Positions 1 to 5,755 are shown, numbered from the stretch's first letter. The stretch: 9,948 nt of DNA from Pseudomonadota bacterium (GCA_023413605.1 JAEZPL010000778.1:1-9948), one strand, 5' to 3'. The notes: generated from the letters alone by a model not told the origin. Made by a program: numbers and translations.

Positions 1-312
1 CACATGGCCGGCGGGGGCCAGCCGCACCGCCACGTCGCCGAGGCGGATCGCCTCGCCATAGCCCCGCGGCTGCTGGCCGCCGCCGGCCCCCTCCCCCAAC
101 CTTTGCCGCATGATGGCGAGCGTCCCCGGCGTGGCGAGCACATGGGCATGGCCCGGCCGCGCGTGGTCGGAATGGCCGTGCGTGATGACCGCGCGCTCCA
201 CCGCGCGCAGCGGGTCCACGTAGAACCCGCCGGGCTCGACATACAGCCCTTCGGGGCAGACCTTCATCCAGCGTTCGGGGGGCAGTCGGTCGGAAAGCGG
301 CGTGGCAGGCAT
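1..312 (-). CDS. Ligase-associated DNA exonuclease, N-terminal part (cut by window edge)
   Basis: Minus-strand frame open from the ATG at 312-310 to the left edge, 104 codons seen, so the C-terminal part is missing. It encodes the start of a metallo-beta-lactamase fold: the metal-binding HxHxDH motif reads THGHSDHAR, with H45, H47, D49 and H50, followed by a later histidine in APAGHV. The opening (EGLYVEPGGFYVDP, then VERAVITHGHSDH) is typical of the ligase-associated exonuclease family, beta-CASP-like nucleases encoded beside an ATP-dependent DNA ligase, Lhr helicase and PdeM. The known role of the group is nucleic-acid repair in the cytoplasm. The ligase is expected further left but is not visible. 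No Shine-Dalgarno lies at normal distance; a promoter ends 7 nt before the ATG. The presence of lhr and pdeM in the same window supports the call. Confidence 0.87.
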   Translation of the reverse strand, partial: MPATPLSDRLPPERWMKVCPEGLYVEPGGFYVDPLRAVERAVITHGHSDHARPGHAHVLATPGTLAIMRQRLGEGAGGGQQPRGYGEAIRLGDVAVRLAPAGHV

Positions 313-319
313 GGCCCAT

Positions 320-347
320 AATATAGACCGTCCTCGCGAAAGGACAA
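320..347 (-). promoter_or_regulatory. Promoter of the exonuclease gene, probably giving a leaderless mRNA
   Basis: On the minus strand, -35 TTGTCC (347-342), a 16-nt spacer and -10 TATATT (325-320); TATTAT (323-318) is an alternative -10. The ATG begins 7 nt after TATATT, so the start site should fall on or next to the initiation codon. A short inverted repeat, GTCCT/AGGAC (330-334 and 341-345), sits between the boxes and could be an operator. Boxes are seen in the sequence; leaderless translation is inferred. Confidence 0.55.
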
Positions 348-400
348 AATTCCGACGCGTGCCGATGTACCGGGCGCCGTTGCGCCGAACGCCGCCCCCA

Positions 401-448
401 TCGCAAGATGCGGCAAAGAACAGCCGCCGCAGGATGCGGCAAAGAACA
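401..448. repeat. Tandem direct repeat upstream of psuG
   Basis: GATGCGGCAAAGAACA occurs at 407-422 and again at 433-448, a period of 26 nt; extended leftward (401-422 versus 427-448), 20 of 22 positions match. It ends 1 nt before the GGGAGG Shine-Dalgarno of psuG. It may be a small replication-slippage duplication or a doubled regulator site; nothing in the sequence decides which. Confidence 0.6.
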
Positions 449-462
449 CGGGAGGACGAACG

Positions 463-1392
463 ATGCACCACCGCCTGACCCTGACGCCCGAGGTCGCCGA
501 CGCCCTGCAGGACGGTCGCCCCGTCGTGGCGCTGGAATCGACCGTGATCGCCCACGGTATGCCCTATCCGAAGAATCTCGAAACGGCGCATGACCTGGAA
601 GCGACCGTGCGGGCGGAAGGGGCCATCCCGGCGACCATCGCCGTGCTCGACGGCCGCATCCGCATCGGCCTTGACGACGCGGCGCTGGAGCGGCTCGCCT
701 CCGCCGGCAAGGCGGTGATGAAGCTCAGCCGCCGCGACCTGCCCGTGGCGCTGGCGACCGGAGCGCCGGGGGCCACCACCGTGGCCGCCACGATGATCGC
801 GGCGCGCCTTGCCGGCATCGCCGTCTTCGCGACCGGCGGCTTGGGCGGCGTGCACCGCGGGGCGGAGACCAGCTTCGACGTCTCCGCCGACCTGGACGAA
901 CTGGCCCGCACCAGCGTCTGCGTGGTCTGCGCGGGGGCCAAGTCGATTCTCGACCTGCCCAAGACGCTGGAGGTGCTGGAGACCCGCGGCGTTCCCGTTC
1001 TGGGCTTCGGCACCGACGAATTTCCGGCCTTCTACAGCCGCAACTCTGGCATGCCGGTCTCTCATCGCTGTGACAACGTCGCCGAGGTCGCCAACATTCT
1101 GAAAGCCAAATGGGACCTCGGCCTGGAGGGCGGCGTCGTCCTCGCCACCCCCATTCCGGAGGCGGACGCGCTCGACGGCCCCACCATGGAGAAGGCCATC
1201 ACCGAAGCGCTGGCCGACGCCGAAGCCCGCGGAATCACTGGAAAATCCGTCACGCCATTCCTTCTGGCGGCGCTGGAGCGCATCACCGCCGGCCGCAGCC
1301 TAACCGCGAACATGGCGCTGATCCGCAACAACGCGGTGGTTGCGGCCCGTGTTGCGGCGGCCTACGCCGCACTATCGGACAGCCGGTCATAG
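463..1392 (+). CDS. psuG: Pseudouridine-5'-phosphate glycosidase
   Basis: 309 aa, essentially full length compared with E. coli PsuG/YeiN (312 aa). It cleaves the C-C bond of pseudouridine 5'-phosphate, giving uracil and ribose 5-phosphate, in the cytosolic salvage of pseudouridine from RNA turnover. Residues matching the E. coli active site all lie at a constant offset of 6: E25 (VALESTVIAHGM), K87 (VMKLSRRDLP), D139 as metal ligand (SFDVSADLDEL), K160 as Schiff-base lysine (GAKSILDLPKTLE) and N283 (LTANMALIRNN). The GG-rich turn FATGGLGGVHRG (122-133) is also typical. GGGAGG at 450-455 lies 7 nt before the ATG and fixes the start. The partner kinase psuK is not adjacent in this window. The gene diverges from the exonuclease gene; no clear terminator follows it. 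Confidence 0.95.
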   Translation: MHHRLTLTPEVADALQDGRPVVALESTVIAHGMPYPKNLETAHDLEATVRAEGAIPATIAVLDGRIRIGLDDAALERLASAGKAVMKLSRRDLPVALATGAPGATTVAATMIAARLAGIAVFATGGLGGVHRGAETSFDVSADLDELARTSVCVVCAGAKSILDLPKTLEVLETRGVPVLGFGTDEFPAFYSRNSGMPVSHRCDNVAEVANILKAKWDLGLEGGVVLATPIPEADALDGPTMEKAITEALADAEARGITGKSVTPFLLAALERITAGRSLTANMALIRNNAVVAARVAAAYAALSDSRS

Positions 1393-1492
1393 GACCCTGC
1401 AAGAAGGTGGTAAGTCATCCGTGACCTTTGGACTTAAGACCCCGTTAACCCCCGCTGGGCGAATCTGCGCTCGTTCTTGAGCGGAGGTTTCT

Positions 1493-1906
1493 ATGCGTGC
1501 GCCCAGCCCGTCGAACTTGGTTTCCCGGATGATCGCCATGGCTGCCCAGCCGGACGAGGCCATCGGCGAAATCGACTCGCGCCCAGCGGCGCGGGTGAAG
1601 AAGATCGTGTGGGCGTCCCAGGCCGCGAAGCTGCGCGGCTCCCTGCCCTCGCGCCTGGTGCACGAGATCGAATGCGCCGTGGTCGCCGACCTGGACAGCA
1701 TGGAGCTGCCGGAAGTCTTCTTCACGTCGGTGGAGTTCGCCGGCCGCGTCGTCACCTGCGACCTGGACGCGTCGGGCACCGCCTCGATCTTCGGCCTGAT
1801 CGACGTCAACGAGTATGACGAACTGGTCGAAGAAGCCGGCGACGACGCCCTGTTCGGCGTCGATTGGGACGGCGTCTACGTCACCCCCGCCCGCACGCGG
1901 CATTAA
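1493..1906 (+). CDS. Conserved-looking hypothetical protein, 137 aa
   Basis: Not recognised. GGAGG at 1483-1487 lies 5 nt before the ATG, and codon use resembles the neighbours, so the frame is very likely real. The protein looks soluble, with no signal peptide or membrane segment. The N-terminus (1-35) is low in order-promoting residues. It is followed by a basic patch (VKKIVWASQAAKLRG, 35-49), then alternating hydrophobic stretches suggesting a small beta-rich domain (58-103), and an acidic C-terminal part (VNEYDELVEEAGDDALFGVDWDG, about 105-127). A short hairpin, CGCTC/GAGCG (1468-1483), runs into the Shine-Dalgarno. It lies 100 nt after psuG on the same strand and ends at a strong terminator, so it could share psuG's transcript or be transcribed alone. 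No function is proposed. Confidence 0.75.
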   Translation: MRAPSPSNLVSRMIAMAAQPDEAIGEIDSRPAARVKKIVWASQAAKLRGSLPSRLVHEIECAVVADLDSMELPEVFFTSVEFAGRVVTCDLDASGTASIFGLIDVNEYDELVEEAGDDALFGVDWDGVYVTPARTRH

Positions 1907-1935
1907 TCAGCCGCCGCTCCTGCCGGGACGAAGAC

Positions 1936-1961
1936 CGGGGGCCATCGCAGGCCCCCGTTTT
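1936..1961 (+). terminator. Intrinsic terminator after the 137-aa gene
   Basis: Perfect 8-bp stem CGGGGGCC (1936-1943) / GGCCCCCG (1950-1957), loop ATCGCA, followed by TTTT (1958-1961). It begins 30 nt after the stop codon. It lies between converging genes; read from the other strand the stem is followed only by GTCTTC, so it acts mainly on the plus strand and perhaps weakly on the DUF29 transcript. Confidence 0.8.
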
Positions 1962-2035
1962 CATCCGACAGGAAACGCCGCCTTGGCGAACGTCGGGCGA
2001 AGGGCTTGGAATTACGCCTGATCCCCGGCGATCCC

Positions 2036-2518
2036 TTACGGCAAACCGTGCCGGTTGGCCGGGTACCAGCCCTGGTCGCGGATCTGGTCAAAGCTGTACG
2101 GGCATTCCTGGGGGATGTCCTCGGGCGGGATGCCGTCCTCGGCCAGCCCTTCGACGGCAAGCGTCCGCCCGTCCTCCCAGGCTTCGGCGAACAGATCCGC
2201 CAACTGGCCTTTGAAGCTTGGGTTCTGCTTCAGCTTGCGCGCGGCACGCGTGCGATGCTCGGTCACGGACGCCCGCCATCCCCGGCGCGGTTCCCCTGCG
2301 GGGGAATGTTCGAGTTTCAGCAGATGCTCGACCACCCGCATCAGCGCGCTCTGCACCGCATCACGTTCGCTTTTGCCCAAATCCTCGACCTCCTCGGCCA
2401 GATTCGCGAAATCGAGGTCTAGGTTCACCCGCGCGTCGGCGGCCTGCCGCAACTTGGACGCCTGCACCTGGGTCCAGGCGTAGAAGTCATCCTCGTAGAG
2501 ATGCTCGTCGCGGTCCAT
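2036..2518 (-). CDS. DUF29 domain-containing protein
   Basis: 160 aa, a complete DUF29 protein. The family signature is visible: an N-terminal YEDDFYAWTQVQASKLRQ (8-25), then FANLAEEVEDLGKSERDAV (37-55), a helical LMRVVEHLLKLEH (59-71), a WRASVTEHRTRA segment (81-92) and LKQNPSF (96-102). The C-terminal part (YSFDQIRDQGWYP, 141-153) resembles the closing segment of many members. DUF29 is a helical family without an agreed function, often multi-copy in cyanobacteria and Azospirillum-type genomes. No membrane segment or signal peptide is seen. GGAGG at 2528-2524 lies 5 nt before the ATG. It is downstream of mtnP on the same strand, separated by a 12-bp inverted repeat, so it may be read through from mtnP or have its own promoter. 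Confidence 0.88.
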   Translation of the reverse strand: MDRDEHLYEDDFYAWTQVQASKLRQAADARVNLDLDFANLAEEVEDLGKSERDAVQSALMRVVEHLLKLEHSPAGEPRRGWRASVTEHRTRAARKLKQNPSFKGQLADLFAEAWEDGRTLAVEGLAEDGIPPEDIPQECPYSFDQIRDQGWYPANRHGLP

Positions 2519-2535
2519 GGCAACCTCCGGGCTGT

Positions 2536-2573
2536 CGGTTGGCGCATCATCCTACAAGGTAATGCGCCAACCG
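2536..2573. repeat. Perfect 12-bp inverted repeat between mtnP and the DUF29 gene
   Basis: CGGTTGGCGCAT (2536-2547) and ATGCGCCAACCG (2562-2573) pair perfectly around a 14-nt loop. It begins 10 nt past the mtnP stop and ends just above the DUF29 Shine-Dalgarno. On the minus strand no T-tract follows (ACAGCCCGG), so it is not a canonical intrinsic terminator. It could stabilise the 3' end of mtnP mRNA, attenuate read-through, or be an operator for the DUF29 gene. Confidence 0.65.
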
Positions 2574-2583
2574 TCTTTCATCA

Positions 2584-3483
2584 TCACCCCGGACGGTTGG
2601 TGCCCAGCACCCGCTCCAGGATCACGTCCAGCTTCTTCAGAAGCTCCGGATCGCGCTTGTCCGGCGCGGTCATCAGGGCGTTGTCGAGCGCCGTGTGGCA
2701 GCCCTGCGTGCACAATCCATCGCGCACCGCCAGCTTCGGGGCCAACTGCTTGACCAGGGAGCGCGCCTTGTCGGCGTTCGCCACCACCACCTTGATGACG
2801 GCGTCCACGGTGACGTGGTCGTGGTCCGGGTGCCAGCAGTCGAAGTCGGTCACCATGGCGACGGTCGCGTAGCACATCTCCGCCTCGCGGGCGAGCTTGG
2901 CCTCCGGCATGTTGGTCATGCCGATGACGTCGCAGCCCCAGCTGCGGTACAGCTCGGACTCGGCCTTGGTCGAGAATTGCGGGCCTTCCATGACCATGTA
3001 GGTGCCGCGGCGCTGGTGCGGGATCTTCAGTTCGCTCAGCGCCTCTTCGATCAGGTCGCCCAGCCGGTTGCAGACCGGGTTGCCCAGCGCCACATGCGCG
3101 ACCATGCCGGTGCCGAAGAAGGTCTTTTCGCGGGCGAACGTCCGGTCGATGAACTGGTCGATGACCACGAAGGTGCCCGGCGGCAGATGCTCCTTCAGGG
3201 AGCCGACGGCCGACACCGACAGGATCTCCGTCACGCCCAGCGCCTTCAGCGCGTGGATGTTGGCGCGGAAATTCAGCTCCGACGGTGGGATGCGGTGGCC
3301 GCGGCCGTGGCGCGGCAGGAAGACCAGCGTCTGCCCGTTCAGCTCGCCGGTCAGCAGTTCGTCCGACGGGTCGCCGAAGGGGGTTTCCACCTTCACCCAG
3401 CGCTTGTTCTCCAGCCCGTCGATGTCGTAGACGCCGCTGCCGCCGATGACGCCGAGCACCGGCGCCCCACTGGTTTCCGCCAT
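2584..3483 (-). CDS. mtnP: S-methyl-5'-thioadenosine phosphorylase
   Basis: 299 aa, the usual length. It phosphorolyses methylthioadenosine to adenine and 5-methylthioribose 1-phosphate, the first step of methionine salvage from polyamine and SAM by-products, in the cytosol. Motifs in order: phosphate loop GVIGGSGVYD (11-20), FLPRHGRGHRIPPSE (55-69), NFRANIHALK (71-80), SAVGSL (91-96), MEGPQFSTKAES (165-176), IGMTNMPEAKLAREAE (187-202) and the adenine-binding TDFDCW (212-217) with D213 and D215. The MT rather than MN pairing and the TDFDCW block favour MTA over purine-nucleoside phosphorylases. The frame stays open far upstream through the rhomboid gene, but GGAGG at 3497-3493, 9 nt before the ATG at 3483, and the family start choose this codon. 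It lies 62 nt behind the rhomboid gene, probably in one transcript. Confidence 0.94.
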   Translation of the reverse strand: MAETSGAPVLGVIGGSGVYDIDGLENKRWVKVETPFGDPSDELLTGELNGQTLVFLPRHGRGHRIPPSELNFRANIHALKALGVTEILSVSAVGSLKEHLPPGTFVVIDQFIDRTFAREKTFFGTGMVAHVALGNPVCNRLGDLIEEALSELKIPHQRRGTYMVMEGPQFSTKAESELYRSWGCDVIGMTNMPEAKLAREAEMCYATVAMVTDFDCWHPDHDHVTVDAVIKVVVANADKARSLVKQLAPKLAVRDGLCTQGCHTALDNALMTAPDKRDPELLKKLDVILERVLGTNRPG

Positions 3484-3545
3484 AACCCCTAGCCTCCAGT
3501 AACGAGAGGCCGCAGTATTCCGGCGAACGCCCGCAAAGGCAACGC

Positions 3546-4268
3546 TCACAGCGTGCGCAGCAGCACCACGACCAGCGTCAGGTAGACGGCGGCCTTCGCC
3601 GCCGCGTTCAGCCGGGGGGCACCCCACACCTCCACGCCGGGCCGGCGCAGCAGGGTGACCAGCGCCATGCCCGCGGCGAAGCCGCCCAGATGCGCGCCCC
3701 ACGCCACGTCGGCGAGGCCGGAGTCCGGCGTCGGCGGCATCAGCGTCATCGCCACGTTGACGCCCACGAACCCGCCAACCACAACCGAGGCCGGGATGCG
3801 CGGCCCCGGCGACAGGCCCAGCGTGGCCTGCGGGTGCAGCAGCAGATAGGCGCCCATCACGCCGCAGATCGCCCCGCTCGCCCCGACCAGCGGCGCCATG
3901 GGATCGGCGGTCAGCGCCCCTTCGGCCAGGGCGCCCGCCGCCGCGCACAGCAGGAAGAACAGCAGGTAGCGCAGGCTGCCCATCGCCTCCTCCACCGCGT
4001 CGCCGAAAGCCCACAGCGCCAGCATGTTGCTGACCAGATGCACGACGTCGCCGTGGATCAGCACATGGCCGAACAGCCCGCGCCAGACGTCCATGGTCGG
4101 CAGCGGTCCGGCCAACTCCACGGTTCCATAGAAATAGGCGGGGACGAAGGCGAAGGGCTCCGGCCGCAGGCCCAGCACGAAGGCCAGGGTGCAGGCCATG
4201 ATGATGCCCCGGTTCACATAGGCGACCGCACAAGGGGGCGCTCCCGGTCGACCATCAGCCACGCGCAT
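3546..4268 (-). CDS. Rhomboid family intramembrane serine protease
   Basis: 240 aa, an integral inner-membrane protease of the rhomboid clan that cuts substrate transmembrane helices. Catalytic serine S131 sits in the GASG motif (129-132, LVGASGAICGVMGAYL), and catalytic H193 in WGAHLGGFAAGM. H77 and N81 in VVHLVSNMLALW match the oxyanion-side HxxxN of GlpG-type enzymes. Hydrophobic segments lie at about 21-34, 66-90, 100-118, 126-145, 160-178, 187-207 and 225-239, in keeping with six or seven helices and no large soluble domain. The chosen ATG (4268) has GGGAG at 4278-4274, 5 nt away; the frame is open upstream to 4445, but that extension reads through the CCCATATCGAA repeats and lacks membrane or family character. 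The substrate cannot be told from sequence. It heads the minus-strand series with mtnP. Confidence 0.9.
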   Translation of the reverse strand: MRVADGRPGAPPCAVAYVNRGIIMACTLAFVLGLRPEPFAFVPAYFYGTVELAGPLPTMDVWRGLFGHVLIHGDVVHLVSNMLALWAFGDAVEEAMGSLRYLLFFLLCAAAGALAEGALTADPMAPLVGASGAICGVMGAYLLLHPQATLGLSPGPRIPASVVVGGFVGVNVAMTLMPPTPDSGLADVAWGAHLGGFAAGMALVTLLRRPGVEVWGAPRLNAAAKAAVYLTLVVVLLRTL

Positions 4269-4294
4269 GACATCTCCCGCAGCGCCCACCACTG

Positions 4295-4337
4295 TTCGAT
4301 ATGGGCCGTCTTTCGATATGGGCTTATTCGATATGGG
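4295..4337. promoter_or_regulatory. Three direct repeats TTCGATATGGG in the rhomboid/crotonase intergenic region
   Basis: TTCGATATGGG occurs at 4295-4305, 4312-4322 and 4327-4337, all exact and all in one direction, with start-to-start spacings of 17 and 15. Their position 27-69 nt above the rhomboid ATG fits an upstream operator array or a leader repeat on that side of a divergent promoter region. No regulator can be named. Confidence 0.55.
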
Positions 4338-4361
4338 GGCTTCACCGCCGATCGCCAGCAC

Positions 4362-4384
4362 CCCGAAATTCCGCCCGAAATTCC
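4362..4384. repeat. Two 11-bp tandem repeats CCCGAAATTCC
   Basis: CCCGAAATTCC at 4362-4372 and 4374-4384, period 12 nt, in the same divergent intergenic region as the TTCGATATGGG array and nearer the crotonase side. A period close to one helical turn suggests a same-face protein site, but chance slippage is equally possible. A TTATAC -10-like box lies at 4400-4405, without a convincing -35. Confidence 0.4.
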
Positions 4385-4489
4385 ACATCGGCGCAGCGGT
4401 TATACACCCTGCGGCCGGATTGGTGCGCCCCCGGCGGGGTGTCACAGTTGCGCTGCACCAAGAATCATCGGACAGGGGAGGATCGGACC

Positions 4490-5287
4490 ATGCCGGACCA
4501 TTCCGGGACCAACGGCCTGGGCGTGGAGCGCCGTGGCCGCGTGCTGCTGCTGACCATGGACGACACCGCGAACCGCAACGCGCTCAGCAACGGGATGATG
4601 GGGCGCGGGCGCGAAGCGTTGGAGGAAGCCGCCCACGACGACCACATCGGCGCCGTGGTCCTGACCGGAGCTGGCGGGGCCTTCAGTTCCGGCGGGCACC
4701 TGACGCGGCTGTACGACCACGCCGGCAAGTCGCGGTCGGAGAACCGCGATTCCATCGAGCGCTTTCACGGCTGGGTCCGCATCATGCGGGAATGCCCGAA
4801 GCCGATCATCGCGGCGGTCGAAGGTCCGGCGGCCGGCGCCGGCTTTTCCCTGGCTCTGGCCTGCGACCTGATCGTCGCGGCGGAGGATGCGCGGTTCCTG
4901 ACCGCCTACGTCAAGGTGGGCCTGAACTCCGACGGCGGGGCCTCCATGTCGCTGGCCCGCGCCCTGCCCCCGCAGCTTTACGCCGAACTGATGCTGGACG
5001 GCGGCCCGGTGGACCCGGCGCGCCTTTACACCTTCGGCGTCGTGAACCGCGTCGTCGCTTCCGGACAGGCCCTGCCCGAAGCCCTGACCTGGGCCGGCCA
5101 GCTCGCCGACGGCCCCGCCGCCGCGATGGGCCGAGCCAAGCGCCTGATGGAGCTGGCCTACGGCAACTTCGCGACTCAGCTCGCCCGTGAAAGCGACCTG
5201 TTCGTCGAAGCCCTTCATCATCAGGAAGCCCGGGAAGGCATCACCGCCTTCTTCGAAAAACGCGCGCCCAAGTTCCCCAGGAATTAG
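4490..5287 (+). CDS. Enoyl-CoA hydratase/isomerase family protein (oxepin-CoA hydrolase, alternative-type-like)
   Basis: 265 aa, a single crotonase domain, soluble. The oxyanion-hole segments are AFSSGGHL (64-71) and GAGFSLALACDLIVA (116-130), preceded by CPKPIIAAVEGPAAG (102-116). The two glutamates of classical enoyl-CoA hydratases are absent: the positions corresponding to rat E144 and E164 are S120 and Y140. Instead GLNSDGGAS (144-152) places D148 where PaaG-type and dienoyl-CoA isomerases carry a catalytic aspartate. The closing EALHHQEAREGITAFFEKRAP resembles proteins labelled 'oxepin-CoA hydrolase, alternative type'. An isomerase, or a hydrolase in aromatic-CoA ring metabolism, is therefore likelier than simple beta-oxidation hydratase, but the substrate is unknown and no paa genes are nearby. 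GGGGAGG (4475-4481), 8 nt before the ATG, sets the start; the frame extends to 4301 but without family support. Confidence 0.88.
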   Translation: MPDHSGTNGLGVERRGRVLLLTMDDTANRNALSNGMMGRGREALEEAAHDDHIGAVVLTGAGGAFSSGGHLTRLYDHAGKSRSENRDSIERFHGWVRIMRECPKPIIAAVEGPAAGAGFSLALACDLIVAAEDARFLTAYVKVGLNSDGGASMSLARALPPQLYAELMLDGGPVDPARLYTFGVVNRVVASGQALPEALTWAGQLADGPAAAMGRAKRLMELAYGNFATQLARESDLFVEALHHQEAREGITAFFEKRAPKFPRN

Positions 5288-5340
5288 CGCTCCCGCGGCA
5301 CCGCGCCGCAGAGCCCTCTTGCGCCCGCCTTTCGCGTTGA

Positions 5341-5397
5341 CGACCGCCGCGCATTCCTTTGGATGTTGCGCGCCGGCCGGAGATCATCCCGACCGGC
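5341..5397 (+). promoter_or_regulatory. Mutually exclusive hairpins upstream of the peptide ORF, copy 1
   Basis: Hairpin 1 pairs 5341-5353 with 5367-5379 (11 of 13 pairs). Hairpin 2 pairs 5372-5382 with 5387-5397 (8 Watson-Crick pairs plus one G-U, two mismatches). They share 5372-5379, so only one can form at a time. The loop of hairpin 1 (TTCCTTT, 5354-5360) can pair with AAAGGAG at the Shine-Dalgarno (5404-5410), a possible pseudoknot that would block translation. The pairing is read from sequence; the switching is inference. Confidence 0.45.
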
Positions 5398-5419
5398 AAA
5401 CCGAAAGGAGGTGACGCGC

Positions 5420-5509
5420 TTGCAAGTGTTCCTGAAGTGGCTCCGCCGCTTCTGGTTCCGGTTGAAGATCGAGTTGGAATGCGGCTTCAACAAGGACCGG
5501 GATCGGTAG
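5420..5509 (+). CDS. Small cationic peptide, copy 1 (29 aa, TTG start)
   Basis: TTG at 5420 lies 8 nt after GGAGG (5407-5411) within AAAGGAGGTGA, an 11-nt perfect match to the anti-Shine-Dalgarno. The stop is TAG at 5507. The peptide core FLKWLRRFWFRLK is rich in Arg, Lys, Trp and Phe and would form a basic amphipathic helix, followed by IELECGFN and a charged tail. A paralogue of identical length lies 357 nt downstream. All 11 differing codons change the amino acid, so protein-level constraint is not shown by this pair. An in-frame GTG at 5411 is a less likely start because the Shine-Dalgarno overlaps it. It could be a membrane-active or leader-type peptide; the function is unknown. Confidence 0.45.
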   Translation: MQVFLKWLRRFWFRLKIELECGFNKDRDR

Positions 5510-5519
5510 GAGCCCAAAA

Positions 5520-5545
5520 GGCGGGGTCGGGAAACCGGCCTCGCC
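5520..5545 (+). promoter_or_regulatory. GAAA-tetraloop hairpin after the peptide ORF, copy 1
   Basis: GGCGGGGTCGG (5520-5530) pairs with CCGGCCTCGCC (5535-5545) over all 11 positions (9 Watson-Crick, 2 G-U), closed by a GAAA (GNRA) loop at 5531-5534. No T-tract follows, so it is not a normal intrinsic terminator. It lies inside the long Shine-Dalgarno/anti-Shine-Dalgarno stem and may nucleate it. Confidence 0.6.
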
Positions 5546-5697
5546 ACCAGGGAACAGGAAGGCGCGTCACCTCCTTGCCCCACAGATTACCATGGCCCGG
5601 CGTGACTTCAAGCACGCCGACGCGGCACACCCACCGGGCATGCGGCGCATTGCCGCCGGAGGCTGGGCACAGCCCTTCCCCAGGCAATTCGCGTTGA

Positions 5698-5755
5698 CGG
5701 CCGCCGCGCATTCCTTTGGATGTTGCGCGTCGGCCGGGAATTGTCCTGGCCGACG
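5698..5755 (+). promoter_or_regulatory. Mutually exclusive hairpins upstream of the peptide ORF, copy 2
   Basis: Hairpin 1 pairs 5698-5710 with 5724-5736 (12 of 13). Hairpin 2 pairs 5728-5739 with 5744-5755 (12 pairs including one G-U, loop ATTG). They overlap at 5728-5736. Compared with copy 1, hairpin 2 shows a compensatory change (C5373-G5396 becomes T5730-A5753) plus pair-preserving G-C/G-U and G-U/A-U changes. The hairpin 1 loop TTCCTTTGGAT (5711-5721) can pair over 11 nt, two of them G-U, with ATCCGAAGGGA (5756-5766), covering the start of the Shine-Dalgarno. Confidence 0.5.

Larger units (their letters stand above)
5405..5576 (+). promoter_or_regulatory. Long-range Shine-Dalgarno / anti-Shine-Dalgarno inverted repeat, copy 1
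   Basis: AAGGAGGTGACGCGC (5405-5419) is perfectly complementary over 15 nt to GCGCGTCACCTCCTT (5562-5576). The right arm contains TCACCTCCTT, the same as the 3' end of bacterial 16S rRNA, and lies 53 nt past the ORF stop. In a transcript the arms would hide the ribosome binding site and end exactly at the base before the TTG codon. The arms could alternatively be terminal inverted repeats of a small mobile element. Confidence 0.6.
5331..5613 (+). repeat. Tandem structured element, copy 1
   Basis: First of two direct copies with period 357 nt, in the 854-base gap between the crotonase and lhr. The first 50 nt match copy 2 at 48 of 50 positions; the middle carries about 25% differences, mostly transitions; similarity fades after GACTTCAAGC at 5603-5612. 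In order the copy holds: a conserved TTGACG (5336-5341), hairpin 1 (5341-5379) with loop TTCCTTTGGAT, an overlapping hairpin 2 (5372-5397), an AAAGGAGGTGA Shine-Dalgarno (5404-5414), a TTG-started 29-codon ORF, a GAAA-loop hairpin, and an arm complementary to the Shine-Dalgarno (5562-5576). No transposase or target-site duplication was found. Confidence 0.85.

Noticed and set aside
4..321. Plus-strand frame at the left edge
   Set aside because: The opposite strand encodes the HxHxDH exonuclease; this frame is its antisense shadow.
407..461. GAAC motifs near psuG as a LexA box
   Set aside because: The spacings between GAAC copies do not give GAAC-N7-GAAC.
2584..4233. A 549-codon minus-strand frame joining mtnP to a long N-terminal extension
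   Set aside because: The part above 3483 is the rhomboid gene read out of frame, with no family character; mtnP has its own Shine-Dalgarno and start at 3483.
5295..5309. Short GCGGC/GCCGC hairpin after the crotonase gene as a terminator
   Set aside because: The stem is only 5 bp and followed by AGAGCCCTCTT without a proper T-tract.
5405..5576. Reading the inverted arms as terminal repeats of a MITE
   Set aside because: Similarity between copies extends well outside the arms on both sides, and no target-site duplication is seen, so segmental tandem duplication explains it better. The MITE idea is not excluded.
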